Shown piece after piece: positions 1 through 6,158 of a stretch of DNA of 16,490 nt. A program made the translations under genes and the position numbers. The stretch covers positions 1 to 16,490 of the forward strand of contig CABQBF010000050.1 in assembly GCA_902462325.1 (NCBI GenBank), in the 5' to 3' direction. Position 1 is the stretch's first letter. Each line of letters starts with the position of its first letter. The DNA comes from an uncultured Peptococcaceae bacterium. GTDB lineage: Bacteria > Bacillota > Peptococcia > Peptococcales > Peptococcaceae. Below the pieces are notes generated by a model. It saw nothing but the letters and a program-made list of their open reading frames with translations, searched no databases and was not told the origin of the DNA.

Positions 1-51
1 TACACGTTTCATGACGCATTGGTGCCTTTCGCAGAAAGGCGGAAAATAATA

Positions 52-447
52 ATGAAAATTATGATGCAGCTTGCTATTATCTTTCTGCTCTGCCTGATTG
101 GGGAAGCCATCGCAGCCATTTTGCCCTTTCCCTTTCCGGCCAGCGTCATCAGCATGATTTTAGTATTCTGCTTTTTATTATGGGGACCGCTCAAGGTATA
201 CCATATCCGCAAGCAGACCGATTTTTTGCTGGATAACATGGCTTTTTTCTTTATTCCACCGGCGGTATCCATTGTAGAAAACCTGCACTACATGGAAGGA
301 AAGCTGGCTATTTTGATTTTTATCTGCTTCATCTCCATTTTTACCACCTTCGCCATTACCGCCTGGACAGTAACCGCCATGGTAAAATGGGAAGAGAAAC
401 GAAAGGAGCGCAAACGCCGTGCAAGACTTACTGCAAAATCTCAATGA
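52..447 (+). CDS. lrgA: LrgA/CidA-family holin-like membrane protein
   Basis: This is a 131-residue, very hydrophobic protein with about four membrane segments and a basic C-terminal tail (KRKERKRRAR). The family pattern is visible: an N-terminal segment LAIIFLLCLIGEAIA, the FPFPASVISMIL stretch (usually P-x-P-x-S-V-x-G-M-x-L), then a pair of C-terminal helices around a FFIPPAVSIVE loop. LrgA/CidA proteins sit in the cytoplasmic membrane and, with LrgB/CidB, modulate murein hydrolase export, autolysis or small-metabolite (pyruvate) transport. I chose ATG 52 because AAAGGCGGA lies 9-10 nt upstream; an in-frame TTG at 19 would add 11 polar residues and lacks a good site. The 3' end overlaps lrgB by 29 nt, so the two are translationally coupled. 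No promoter is visible in the 51 bases available upstream. Confidence 0.88.
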   Translation: MKIMMQLAIIFLLCLIGEAIAAILPFPFPASVISMILVFCFLLWGPLKVYHIRKQTDFLLDNMAFFFIPPAVSIVENLHYMEGKLAILIFICFISIFTTFAITAWTVTAMVKWEEKRKERKRRARLTAKSQ

Positions 448-1129
448 AGTGCTGTATTCCCCTTATTTTGGCGTAGTATTGAGCATTCTGGCTTATCAGT
501 GCGGATTGGTTATCAGTAGAAAACTCAACCATCCCCTTGCCAATCCACTGCTGATTGCCGTGATTTTCATTATCGCTGTGCTGCAGCTTTTTCACATCCC
601 AATGGAGGCGTATAATCAGGGCGGCGAGCTGATTAATTTATTCTTAGCGCCAGCCACTGCCGCGTTAGCAGTGCCCATTTATAAAAATTTGCAAATTTTA
701 AAAACCAATCTGGTGCCCATTTTAGTGGGAACCATCGTCGGCTCCTTTTCTTCCATGGCTATTATTTTTGCGCTGTGTAAAGTATTCGGTCTGGATAGCC
801 AATTAACGGCGTCACTGCTGAGCAAGTCGGTTACCACGCCCATTGCCATGGGCGTTACCGAGCAATTAGGCGGTATCGTGCCTATTGGCATTGCCGCCGT
901 AATTTTCACCGGCATCACCGGCTCTATCGTAGCGCCGTTTATGGTGAAGCTGTTCCATGTTTCAGACCCCATCGCGCAGGGCGTAGGCATCGGCACCTGC
1001 AGCCACGCTGTCGGCACCACCCGCGCCATTGCCATGGGAGAATTACAGGGGGCTATGAGTGGTATCGCCATGGGGCTGGCTGGATTTTTCACCGTCTTTT
1101 GGGCATTTTTATTTGCCATTTTTCTGTAA
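419..1129 (+). CDS. lrgB: LrgB/CidB-family membrane protein
   Basis: This 236-residue polytopic membrane protein is the partner of LrgA. Family marks seen: NPLLIAVIFIIAVL near residues 42-55, FLAPATAALAVPIYKN near 75-90, the SLLSKSVTTPIAMGV segment near 132-146, a GVGIGTCSHAVGTTRA segment near 188-203 and a closing hydrophobic helix. The length is normal for LrgB (about 230). It starts at GTG 419 inside the end of lrgA, with AAAGGAG about 11 nt upstream. LrgA and LrgB act together in the membrane in cell-death and lysis control and, in some Bacillota, pyruvate uptake. No LytTR-type regulator (LytSR) is in the window. No convincing intrinsic terminator follows before the next promoter at 1195. 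Confidence 0.9.
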   Translation: MQDLLQNLNEVLYSPYFGVVLSILAYQCGLVISRKLNHPLANPLLIAVIFIIAVLQLFHIPMEAYNQGGELINLFLAPATAALAVPIYKNLQILKTNLVPILVGTIVGSFSSMAIIFALCKVFGLDSQLTASLLSKSVTTPIAMGVTEQLGGIVPIGIAAVIFTGITGSIVAPFMVKLFHVSDPIAQGVGIGTCSHAVGTTRAIAMGELQGAMSGIAMGLAGFFTVFWAFLFAIFL

Positions 1130-1194
1130 TACGCAGCCATCAACATTTCTGTTATAAACTATTTGAAATCCCGCTGTTTTTTAGGAAATTCGTT

Positions 1195-1223
1195 TTGAAT
1201 ATTGCGCTATAATCTGCTATAAT
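1195..1223 (+). promoter_or_regulatory. sigma-A-type promoter of the small acidic protein gene
   Basis: There is a -35 TTGAAT (1195-1200), a 17-bp spacer and a perfect -10 TATAAT (1218-1223). A second TATAAT lies 10 bp upstream (1208-1213) because the stretch CTATAAT is duplicated. The start codon is 44 nt downstream. The upstream copy has no -35 at a usable distance. Confidence 0.7.
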
Positions 1224-1266
1224 AAAAATCAGCAAATTCAATTTATTCTAAAGGAGTGTTTCAACC

Positions 1267-1527
1267 ATGCAGCACACAAGTCATACACAAGTTATTTTCG
1301 CTGACAGCGCAGAAGAAGCAAAAGAAAAATATTTGGCGCTGGGAATTAAACCAGACCACGACCCCAACCCACAGATTGACGTTATCAAAGCCACCGAAGA
1401 TGAAGATTTCGACATCGACATGGATTTCAACCTGATTGGGGAAATCTCCGTAGGCATTGACGTTATGAACATCATTCGTCAGGATTACCCAAGAGCCTAC
1501 GTCATCTATTATATCGAAGAACACTAG
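1267..1527 (+). CDS. small acidic protein of unknown function
   Basis: This 86-residue soluble protein is strongly acidic, with an ATEDEDFDIDMDF stretch near residues 41-53, and has no signal peptide or membrane segment. I do not recognise the family. It is very probably a real gene: AAAGGAG lies 10 nt before ATG 1267, a consensus promoter precedes it (1195-1223), and an intrinsic terminator follows directly after the stop (1537-1562). It is therefore a monocistronic unit. The order of predicted beta and alpha stretches (HTQVIFADS, EEAKEKYLALG, FNLIGEISVGIDVMNIIRQ, AYVIYYIEE) suggests a small alpha/beta fold; this is inference only. Confidence 0.75.
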   Translation: MQHTSHTQVIFADSAEEAKEKYLALGIKPDHDPNPQIDVIKATEDEDFDIDMDFNLIGEISVGIDVMNIIRQDYPRAYVIYYIEEH

Positions 1528-1536
1528 TTGCCGGAG

Positions 1537-1562
1537 AGCGCTCCATTCTGGGGCGCTTTTTT
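1537..1562 (+). terminator. intrinsic terminator of the small acidic protein gene
   Basis: An 8-bp stem AGCGCTCC / GGGGCGCT (one G-U pair) with loop ATTCT is followed by six T. It begins 10 nt after the stop codon. Confidence 0.85.
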
Positions 1563-1673
1563 GATGCGCAAAGACGTTACAAATCTCATTGCAGCAACAG
1601 GAAAAACGATTTATCCCATGCATATAGGCAGCGCCATAAACACCGACAATTTGTACAAAAAATCTATCCCCAT

Positions 1674-1717
1674 AAAAAGCAACAGTCGCATGAATTTGCT
1701 GCGACTGTTGCTTTTTT
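1674..1717. terminator. bidirectional terminator-like hairpin
   Basis: There is a perfect 17-bp inverted repeat (1674-1690 and 1700-1716) with a 9-nt loop. The left arm starts with AAAAA and the right arm ends in TTTTTT, so it can terminate in either direction. No gene ends just before it on either strand. It may insulate the surface protein promoter, or end a short transcript from 1563-1673, where I see no ORF and no clear promoter. Confidence 0.75.
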
Positions 1718-1742
1718 ATTGTATTTTGATAAAAGTTTTAAA

Positions 1743-1908
1743 TAGAATTGATTTTTTACTTGAGAATGTATGTACGTGTTCAAAACTCATAAGTTATGAC
1801 TATCCTCCTGTGGTGGACATTTACCAACAAAGGCGCATTTTTCGGCACTCTGCCGAACGCCCGGCGTGGCGTAAAACCGACCGAGAAATATCCTAGGAGG
1901 GAAAAAAA
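1743..1908 (+). promoter_or_regulatory. long leader of the surface protein mRNA with possible promoter
   Basis: A plausible but weak -10 (TAGAAT, 1743-1748) would give a leader of about 150 nt. Within it lies a hairpin TTCGGCA-CTC-TGCCGAA (1841-1857). The sequence CCTCCT (1804-1809) is exactly complementary to the ribosome binding site AGGAGG (1895-1900). That site is strong and lies 8 nt before the TTG start at 1909. The promoter call is uncertain; the hairpin and the complementarity are read directly from the sequence. Confidence 0.4.
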
Positions 1909-4419
1909 TTGAAAAACAAAAAATTATTTGCAATCCTGACATTAGTGTGCTTCATGATGACATTAATGCCAGTTGCTGCTTTCGCTGGTGATCCAGTAAA
2001 TGCATCTGACTCCACAAGCTATGTTTACACTAAAGATAATAGCTTAGAAACAAAAGACATTGCTAAAGTAGAAATGCAGCTGTTAGGGGCCAAAGAAGAA
2101 CAGAACGCTACTACTAACAGCCTGTACGTATGGGTTACCAAAAGTAATTCTTCTGTACCAGTAGAAAGTGTTGAAGTTTCTCGTACCATGAGTACTGTAA
2201 ACGGTGTAGATACATTAGGTGCGTTAATTCTTGTATCTGATGGCGTTTATAATTTAACTGGAAGTTTCGATGACCAATCTGTTTTTTATGTACAGTTTTA
2301 TGCTCAAGGTACTTATGTAGTGCACATGTCCGTAAATCAGCCCAAATTTGAAAATGGGAAAATTTCTGCAGCTTCCGAATTTGACAGAGACACTACAGTA
2401 GAAGTTACCGCTCCAGCTACTTCTAGTAAAGATTATGCTGCACTGGTAACTTTCCCAACTGATTCTTTCGCTGTGAATTATAATGAAATGGGAGAAGCTA
2501 CTTCTAGTTTGGTCGGGACCGGTAAATACGAAACGGTTGACCAGAAGGTTTTAACACAAACTGGTACTGATACAGCGAGCAACCCTATCTTCACAGAACA
2601 AACTGTAACAGTACAACAGGAAATTATGGAAGTAGTAAAAAATGCTTCTAACATTAATCTGGTAGAAGATGGCTATACCTTAGATAAATTGAATGTAAGA
2701 GCTACTAATGTAGAAGAAAAAACCGTTACCATTAAATTATACAATAACGCAACTGACAAAAAATATTTAGCTGGCAAAACGTTGAAAATTGAACCTGTTG
2801 GTGCAATTGATGTAGATACTGAAACTGTAACTACTGATAGAAGAGGCGAAGCTTCTTTCAAAGTATCTGGCAAATACAATGGGAGCTATAAAATCTATGT
2901 TTCCTGTGGTCAGTTCGGATTTACTATTAATGTCCAAGTAGGTTCTACTGCAGCTAACACCATTAAATGGAACAATGAAGTAACCCGTCCAGTGGATTTA
3001 CTGGGAGAAACAGATTTTGATTTGGACTTTGATATGTATGATGTGAACGGTAATAAGTTATCTCCAGTCAAAGCAGATGCTTATACTCAGGGTTGGTATA
3101 AAGCTGCTAATAGTAACCAAGATGATTTAGAATTCCCACAGAAAAGTAGTCAGGAAGTTGATGCAACTGGTTATGTAGCTGTTATTTCTCAGCCGTCCGC
3201 TTCTAAAATTACCAATGAAGATTTGACTTTTGATGGCACTACAATTATTTCCAAAAAACCGATCACTGCTGAAGGTACTTATGAATTTAGAGTAGTTTTG
3301 GACAATGGCAACTATGCGACTGCTAAAGTAGAAGTTAAAGAATTCCAGACTCCAGTATCTCTGCATGTGGAATATCCAGATTCTATCGAATTAGGTGCTA
3401 CGATTACTCCTGGTAATGGTAAAATTTACTGGTTAGATGCTAACGGTACTAAGAAGAATGCTAAAACTGATGCTGGTGTGAAAGTTGATTTGGCTGCTAC
3501 CGGTTATGCCGTAGCAAACTTCGATGCTAAGACAGGTACTTTAACTGCTAAAACAGATGAAAAATATGTTGGCGACACCATCACTATTACTGCTGTTGAC
3601 CAGCGTTACAACCTGATTGCAACCGACGAAGTAAAGGTTGCTAACGATGCAAAAGAACTGAAATTTGAAAAGAAATCTTTAGATGTAAACATCAACAACG
3701 AAATCAAAGTAGAAGTTGTTGACCAGGATGGTACTGTAGTTGCTTTAGGTAGCGATAATAACAGACAAAACGCAACTTATGAAATCAGCTACGTAATTCT
3801 GGATAAACCAGAAGATGCTAGAGTATATGCTGTAACCAAATCCGGTTCTGAAAGCAATTTAACTGCTAATGGTTATTTCACCATGAACCTGACCTCCAAC
3901 AAAGTTGGTAATGTAGCTGTTCAGGCTGTATTGAAATACTCTTACATGACTACTGATGCTGCTACCAACAAACAGGTGAACGTAGTAAAATACTATACCG
4001 GCACCCAGATCTTTGCTGTAGGCAATGGCTCTACTGGCGATGTAGTGGTTATGTCCATCGGTTCTAACGAAATCGTTATCAACGATACCGTGAAAACCAT
4101 CGACGCTGAACCAATGATTCAGAATGACCGTACCTATGTACCATTCCGTGCATTGGCTGAAGCATTCGGCGCTACCGTTGCTTATGATGAAGCTACCCAA
4201 GCTGTAACTGCTGAACTGAACGGTGTAACTGTTGTTATGACCATCGGCTCCGCTACCTACACTGTAAACGGCGCTGAAAAGACCATGGACGTTGCTCCAT
4301 TCATCAACGGTTCCAGAACTATGGTTCCTGTAAGATTTGCTGCTGAAGCATTTGGAATTAAAGTTATCCCAACTTATAATCCAGATGGCACAACAGCTGA
4401 CATTCTGTTCAACCTGTAA
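1909..4419 (+). CDS. large secreted surface protein with C-terminal copper-amine-oxidase-N-like domain
   Basis: This 836-residue protein begins with a Sec signal peptide (MKNKKLFAILTLVCFMMTLM, cleavage likely after PVAAFA). Residues of about 30-700 are rich in Thr, Asn, Val and Asp and appear to be a series of beta-sandwich/Ig-like modules. The last 125 residues (about 712-836) match the copper amine oxidase N-terminal-like domain family (Pfam Cu_amine_oxidN1). They consist of two similar halves, each with an IGS...V-N(D/G)..KT-(I/M)D motif and a V-P-(F/V)-R-(A/F)-x-A-E-A-F-G motif (RTYVPFRALAEAFG and RTMVPVRFAAEAFG). I see no SLH, LPXTG or transmembrane anchor. The start is TTG 1909, set by AGGAGG 8 nt upstream. 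Codon use is skewed to GCT, ACT, GTA and GTT, unlike its neighbours and typical of a highly expressed gene. It may be an abundant cell-surface or S-layer-like protein; the function is not established. Confidence 0.85.
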   Translation: MKNKKLFAILTLVCFMMTLMPVAAFAGDPVNASDSTSYVYTKDNSLETKDIAKVEMQLLGAKEEQNATTNSLYVWVTKSNSSVPVESVEVSRTMSTVNGVDTLGALILVSDGVYNLTGSFDDQSVFYVQFYAQGTYVVHMSVNQPKFENGKISAASEFDRDTTVEVTAPATSSKDYAALVTFPTDSFAVNYNEMGEATSSLVGTGKYETVDQKVLTQTGTDTASNPIFTEQTVTVQQEIMEVVKNASNINLVEDGYTLDKLNVRATNVEEKTVTIKLYNNATDKKYLAGKTLKIEPVGAIDVDTETVTTDRRGEASFKVSGKYNGSYKIYVSCGQFGFTINVQVGSTAANTIKWNNEVTRPVDLLGETDFDLDFDMYDVNGNKLSPVKADAYTQGWYKAANSNQDDLEFPQKSSQEVDATGYVAVISQPSASKITNEDLTFDGTTIISKKPITAEGTYEFRVVLDNGNYATAKVEVKEFQTPVSLHVEYPDSIELGATITPGNGKIYWLDANGTKKNAKTDAGVKVDLAATGYAVANFDAKTGTLTAKTDEKYVGDTITITAVDQRYNLIATDEVKVANDAKELKFEKKSLDVNINNEIKVEVVDQDGTVVALGSDNNRQNATYEISYVILDKPEDARVYAVTKSGSESNLTANGYFTMNLTSNKVGNVAVQAVLKYSYMTTDAATNKQVNVVKYYTGTQIFAVGNGSTGDVVVMSIGSNEIVINDTVKTIDAEPMIQNDRTYVPFRALAEAFGATVAYDEATQAVTAELNGVTVVMTIGSATYTVNGAEKTMDVAPFINGSRTMVPVRFAAEAFGIKVIPTYNPDGTTADILFNL

Positions 4420-4458
4420 TCGATAAGATTATCTGAAATTGAATAAATGTTAATCAGA

Positions 4459-4489
4459 CAGAGGCTCTCATCCGAGGGTCTCTGTTTTT
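4459..4489 (+). terminator. intrinsic terminator of the surface protein gene
   Basis: An 11-bp stem begins CAGAG and closes with CTCTG (two G-U pairs), followed by TTTTT. It sits about 40 nt after the stop at 4419. Confidence 0.85.
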
Positions 4490-4633
4490 GTATTGCTGAG
4501 ACTGTAACTATCATAATGTGGCGCTCTTTATAGGCTAATGGATGTCAAAAACAACTCTAAGATTGAGAAAAACGAACAAGTCAAAGTGAAATCCTTGCAG
4601 CTATATTGGTTGAGCAGAAAACTGGCATTTGTG

Positions 4634-4671
4634 CTGTATTTTGCACCCCACTATTAGAGCGCAAAATACAG
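4634..4671. repeat. perfect 11-bp inverted repeat beside parS
   Basis: CTGTATTTTGC (4634-4644) and GCAAAATACAG (4661-4671) are separated by 16 nt. There is no T-run on either side, so it is not a standard terminator. It lies 32 bp left of the parS palindrome. Confidence 0.7.
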
Positions 4672-4703
4672 AAAACATGGAAAAAGCAAAAAAATTAGAG
4701 CAG

Positions 4704-4727
4704 AAAATGTTTCACGTGAAACATTTT
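4704..4727. other. parS: parS-type centromere site (ParB-binding)
   Basis: The 16-mer TGTTTCACGTGAAACA (4708-4723) equals the widely conserved bacterial parS consensus as I know it; the B. subtilis form differs by one base. The palindrome is perfect over 24 bp, including the flanking AAAA and TTTT. ParB/Spo0J binds such sites, loads as a CTP-dependent clamp and recruits SMC for origin segregation. parS sites mostly lie around the replication origin, though outliers occur. The site is intergenic, between the surface protein terminator and the repeats to the right. Confidence 0.85.
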
Positions 4728-4747
4728 TACTCCAACCATAGAGAAAT

Positions 4748-4774
4748 GATGATTGGGCGAATCGCCCAATCATC
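4748..4774. repeat. perfect 13-bp inverted repeat beside parS
   Basis: GATGATTGGGCGA (4748-4760) and TCGCCCAATCATC (4762-4774) are arranged around a single central A. This makes it a near-continuous palindrome, which points to a protein-binding site or cruciform more than to an RNA hairpin. There is no T-run after either arm. It lies 20 bp right of the parS palindrome. Confidence 0.7.
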
Positions 4775-4795
4775 TGCTATACAATTACCATAAAG

Positions 4796-4902
4796 CGTTG
4801 CATAACGATTTGTTACACAACGTCCGGCAAAGAGACTCGGTAATTCATAGACCCCTTATAGAATGAAGCATGATACAAAGCTAACGATATAACGAATCGT
4901 TA
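4796..4902. repeat. two further inverted repeats of related sequence
   Basis: The first is CGTTG-CA-TAAC-GATTT-GTTA-CA-CAACG (4796-4822), which is symmetrical apart from the centre and the two CA pairs. The second is TAACGAT (4882-4888) with ATCGTTA (4896-4902). Both contain a TAACGAT-like core (ATAACGATTT at 4802-4811). No gene starts nearby. Function unknown. Confidence 0.55.
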
Positions 4903-4955
4903 CCCCATCACAGCAGCACTACAGAATATCGTTCAGAACATAAAAAACAGATAGA

Positions 4956-4984
4956 AGATCCTTCGCTGTCGCTCAGGATGACAG
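4956..4984 (-). repeat. short dispersed intergenic repeat
   Basis: Read on the minus strand the element is of the type TCATCCTGAGCGACAGCGAA followed by GGATCT. Very similar words occur as dispersed intergenic repeats in many bacterial genomes. It has short self-complementarity (ATCCT 4958-4962 with AGGAT 4975-4979). Confidence 0.5.
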
Positions 4985-5022
4985 AACTGGCCTAACAACC
5001 AGCGGGCCGTTTCCAGCGCATT

Positions 5023-5372
5023 CGCGCAGAAATTCGCGCTTCAAACGCGCCCCCTACAATGTATCTGCCGCGCAGAATACAAAAGGGAACAAAACACGCT
5101 CCACCTTTTATGGGTTTCGCCTCCCCGCTACCTTTGGCCAAATAAGCGGTGCAATGTGGGCATCGCACCCTACAATGTATCTACCGCACAGAATATAAAA
5201 AGGAACAAAACACTCGCTACCGTCCTATGGATTTAAAAAATTCCCGCTACCTTCGCCAAAATTCCGACTTGCGCCCCACCATTCGCGCAGAAAAACGCGC
5301 TTTAGGCGTGGGGTGTGGACATTGACGACGGGTGTCCTAGCTGTGGCAAACGTCAGCGCAGAAATGCGCGCT
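5023..5372. repeat. three copies of a GCGCAGAAA hairpin element
   Basis: The copies are CGCGCAGAAATTCGCGCT (5023-5040), CGCGCAGAAAAACGCGCT (5284-5301) and AGCGCAGAAATGCGCGCT (5355-5372). Each is GCGC-AGAAA-N2-3-GCGC. Two are nested in larger symmetry: copy 2 sits between CCCCAC (5274-5279) and GTGGGG (5308-5313); copy 3 sits between CAAAC and GTTTG. They look like REP-like or MITE-like palindromic units. Small ORFs reading through this stretch on either strand have no ribosome binding site and are not credible. Confidence 0.55.
5052..5261. repeat. two diverged ~116-bp direct repeats
   Basis: Unit A spans about 5052-5142 and unit B about 5168-5261. Both begin CCCTACAATGTATCT, continue with CCGC(G/A)CAGAATA(C/T)AAAA and GGAACAAAACAC, and end with CCCGCTACCTT(T/C)G(G)CCAAA. 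The offset is 116 bp at the left and 119 bp at the right because of small indels. Between them is an imperfect palindrome GGTGCAATG-TGGG-CATCGCACC (5149-5170). The repeat number (two) and the irregular length exclude CRISPR. They are probably copies of a dispersed intergenic element. Confidence 0.65.
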
Positions 5373-5414
5373 AGTTTGACAAAAGCGGACATCCGAGGAA
5401 ATGTCCAGAGCCAC
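5343..5414. other. three-way-junction-like folded element
   Basis: GTGGC (5343-5347) pairs with GCCAC (5410-5414) and encloses two hairpins. The first is AAAC...AGCGC with GCGCT...GTTT (5348-5377). The second is GGACAT with ATGTCC (5387-5406). Just left is another GGACA/TGTCC hairpin (5317-5337). I see no promoter or T-run tied to it on either strand, so it could be a DNA-level palindromic element rather than an RNA. Confidence 0.35.
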
Positions 5415-5440
5415 GGAGGAACGGGCGAAGGGTAGCAAAT

Positions 5441-5483
5441 AAAATAAAAAGAGCTGTCCTGCCGCTTACAAACAGAACAGCCC
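5441..5483 (-). terminator. minus-strand terminator of the small membrane peptide transcript
   Basis: Read on the minus strand: stem GGGCTGTTCTG / CAGGACAGCTC (11 bp, two wobble pairs), loop of 11 nt, then TTTTTATTTTATTT. The only minus-strand gene just upstream is the 47-codon ORF at 5637-5780. Its transcript would therefore have a 3' untranslated region of about 190 nt that covers the whole antisense RNA locus. Confidence 0.75.
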
Positions 5484-5517
5484 GAGATTTCTTTCAAAGC
5501 AAATATTTCCAAATCCC

Positions 5518-5551
5518 TTGACACATAAAAACTGCGATGTTAAACTATAAT
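5518..5551 (+). promoter_or_regulatory. promoter of the candidate antisense RNA
   Basis: A perfect -35 TTGACA (5518-5523) is followed after 17 bp by TAAACT (5541-5546). A perfect TATAAT (5546-5551) overlaps it but with a 22-bp spacer. Transcription should start near 5553. No plus-strand gene with a ribosome binding site follows, but a strong terminator does, 45 bp later. Confidence 0.65.
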
Positions 5552-5552
5552 T

Positions 5553-5641
5553 ACTATATGAGCTGCCACATGGCATTGCTCAGGGGGTTTTTGTGGAGGA
5601 CTAGCGAGTCATTGGTCGTTGACGCTAGTCCTCGTTTTATT
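5553..5641 (+). ncRNA. candidate antisense RNA (type I antitoxin)
   Basis: The short transcript of about 88 nt is defined by a promoter with a perfect -35 (5518-5523) and a strong intrinsic terminator (5596-5641). It is fully complementary to the 3' untranslated region of the 47-residue membrane peptide mRNA and reaches its stop codon (5637-5639). Convergent genes with overlapping 3' ends are the known layout of txpA/RatA and related type I systems in Bacillota, where pairing leads to RNase III decay of toxin mRNA. The 16-nt terminator loop contains TTGG, which fits the YUNR loop motif seen in some antisense RNAs. The start site is inferred from the promoter. Confidence 0.55.
5596..5641 (+). 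terminator. terminator of the candidate antisense RNA
   Basis: A perfect 11-bp stem, GAGGACTAGCG (5596-5606) with CGCTAGTCCTC (5623-5633), has a 16-nt loop and is followed by GTTTTATTT. The tail overlaps the stop codon of the opposing 47-codon ORF. There is no T-run in the minus direction. Confidence 0.85.
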
Positions 5642-5780
5642 TCCTCTTGTTGCGCTTTTGGCGCAAGGAACGCATATGCTTATGCCAATCTTTCACCAGA
5701 CGAGTTGCAATCTGGATACTGGACAGACACAAAAAGACGGTATAAGCTACATAGTAAACTGTAATCATTTCATCCATCAT
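5637..5780 (-). CDS. 47-residue membrane peptide, candidate type I toxin
   Basis: The peptide is one hydrophobic helix (about residues 6-28, ITVYYVAYTVFLCLSSIQIA) followed by a very basic tail (WHKHMRSLRQKRNKRK). This is the shape of Bacillota type I toxins such as TxpA, BsrG and the C. difficile CD2517.1 group, though I recognise no sequence match. A very good ribosome binding site (AAGGGAGG) lies 5 nt before the ATG at 5780; a second ATG directly follows at 5777 and may be the real start. The minus-strand promoter at 5934-5962 is near-consensus and gives a leader of about 147 nt with hairpins, long for such a small gene. An antisense RNA gene faces its 3' end. The alternative is an unrelated small membrane protein. 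Confidence 0.65.
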   Translation of the reverse strand: MMDEMITVYYVAYTVFLCLSSIQIATRLVKDWHKHMRSLRQKRNKRK

Positions 5781-5933
5781 ACACGCCTCCCTTCCTGATA
5801 AATCGTAAGCTGATAGGTTGGGAGCAATAAATAAAGAACTGCATCGCCGCAGCAATGCTTTTATTCGCTAAGCCGAATTTGATATACCCCCCGCTCAGCA
5901 CCTAGGCCTGGCGAGAAATAAAATCCTGACTTT

Positions 5934-5962
5934 ATTATAACGGAATATTTTGTAAATTTCAA
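5934..5962 (-). promoter_or_regulatory. strong promoter of the 47-residue membrane peptide gene
   Basis: On the minus strand: -35 TTGAAA (5962-5957), 17-bp spacer, perfect -10 TATAAT (5939-5934). Start is predicted near 5927. The leader down to the ATG at 5780 can form ATTCG-GCTTAG-CGAAT and GCATTGC-TGCG-GCGATGC hairpins. Confidence 0.75.
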
Positions 5963-6027
5963 GAAAATTCGTTCGACATATTTCTACCCTGCATTGCCTA
6001 TTATGATTGCTGCATAACTATTAAATA

Positions 6028-6057
6028 GGCAGAGTCCCTCGCATGAGAGTCTCCGCC
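6028..6057 (-). terminator. terminator of the YigZ-family gene
   Basis: A 13-bp stem with one mismatch and two wobble pairs, GGCGGAGACTCTC / GAGGGACTCTGCC (minus strand), with loop ATGC, is followed by TATTTAAT. It lies about 100 nt after the yigZ stop. Confidence 0.7.
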
Positions 6058-6158
6058 TGATTCCATACTACATAGATTTGGTGCTATCTGCAAAGCACAT
6101 AAGGCTGTTCCTGATTTTATATCCGCTTTTATCAGCCTTGCCAATTTGTAAGCGCCAC

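Noticed and set aside
19..51. TTG 19 as the lrgA start
   Set aside because: The ribosome binding site AAAGGCGGA fits ATG 52, and the extra 11 residues are polar and unlike the family N-terminus.
1528..1896. 122-codon plus-strand ORF starting in the terminator at 1537-1562
   Set aside because: It starts at a TTG without a ribosome binding site, runs through two terminator hairpins and resembles no protein.
5052..5261. Possible CRISPR array
   Set aside because: Only two diverged long units of unequal length, no regular short repeats or spacers and no cas genes.
5225..5524. 99-codon minus-strand ORF
   Set aside because: It crosses the minus-strand terminator at 5441-5483 and several palindromic repeats and has no ribosome binding site; it is repeat sequence read in an open frame.
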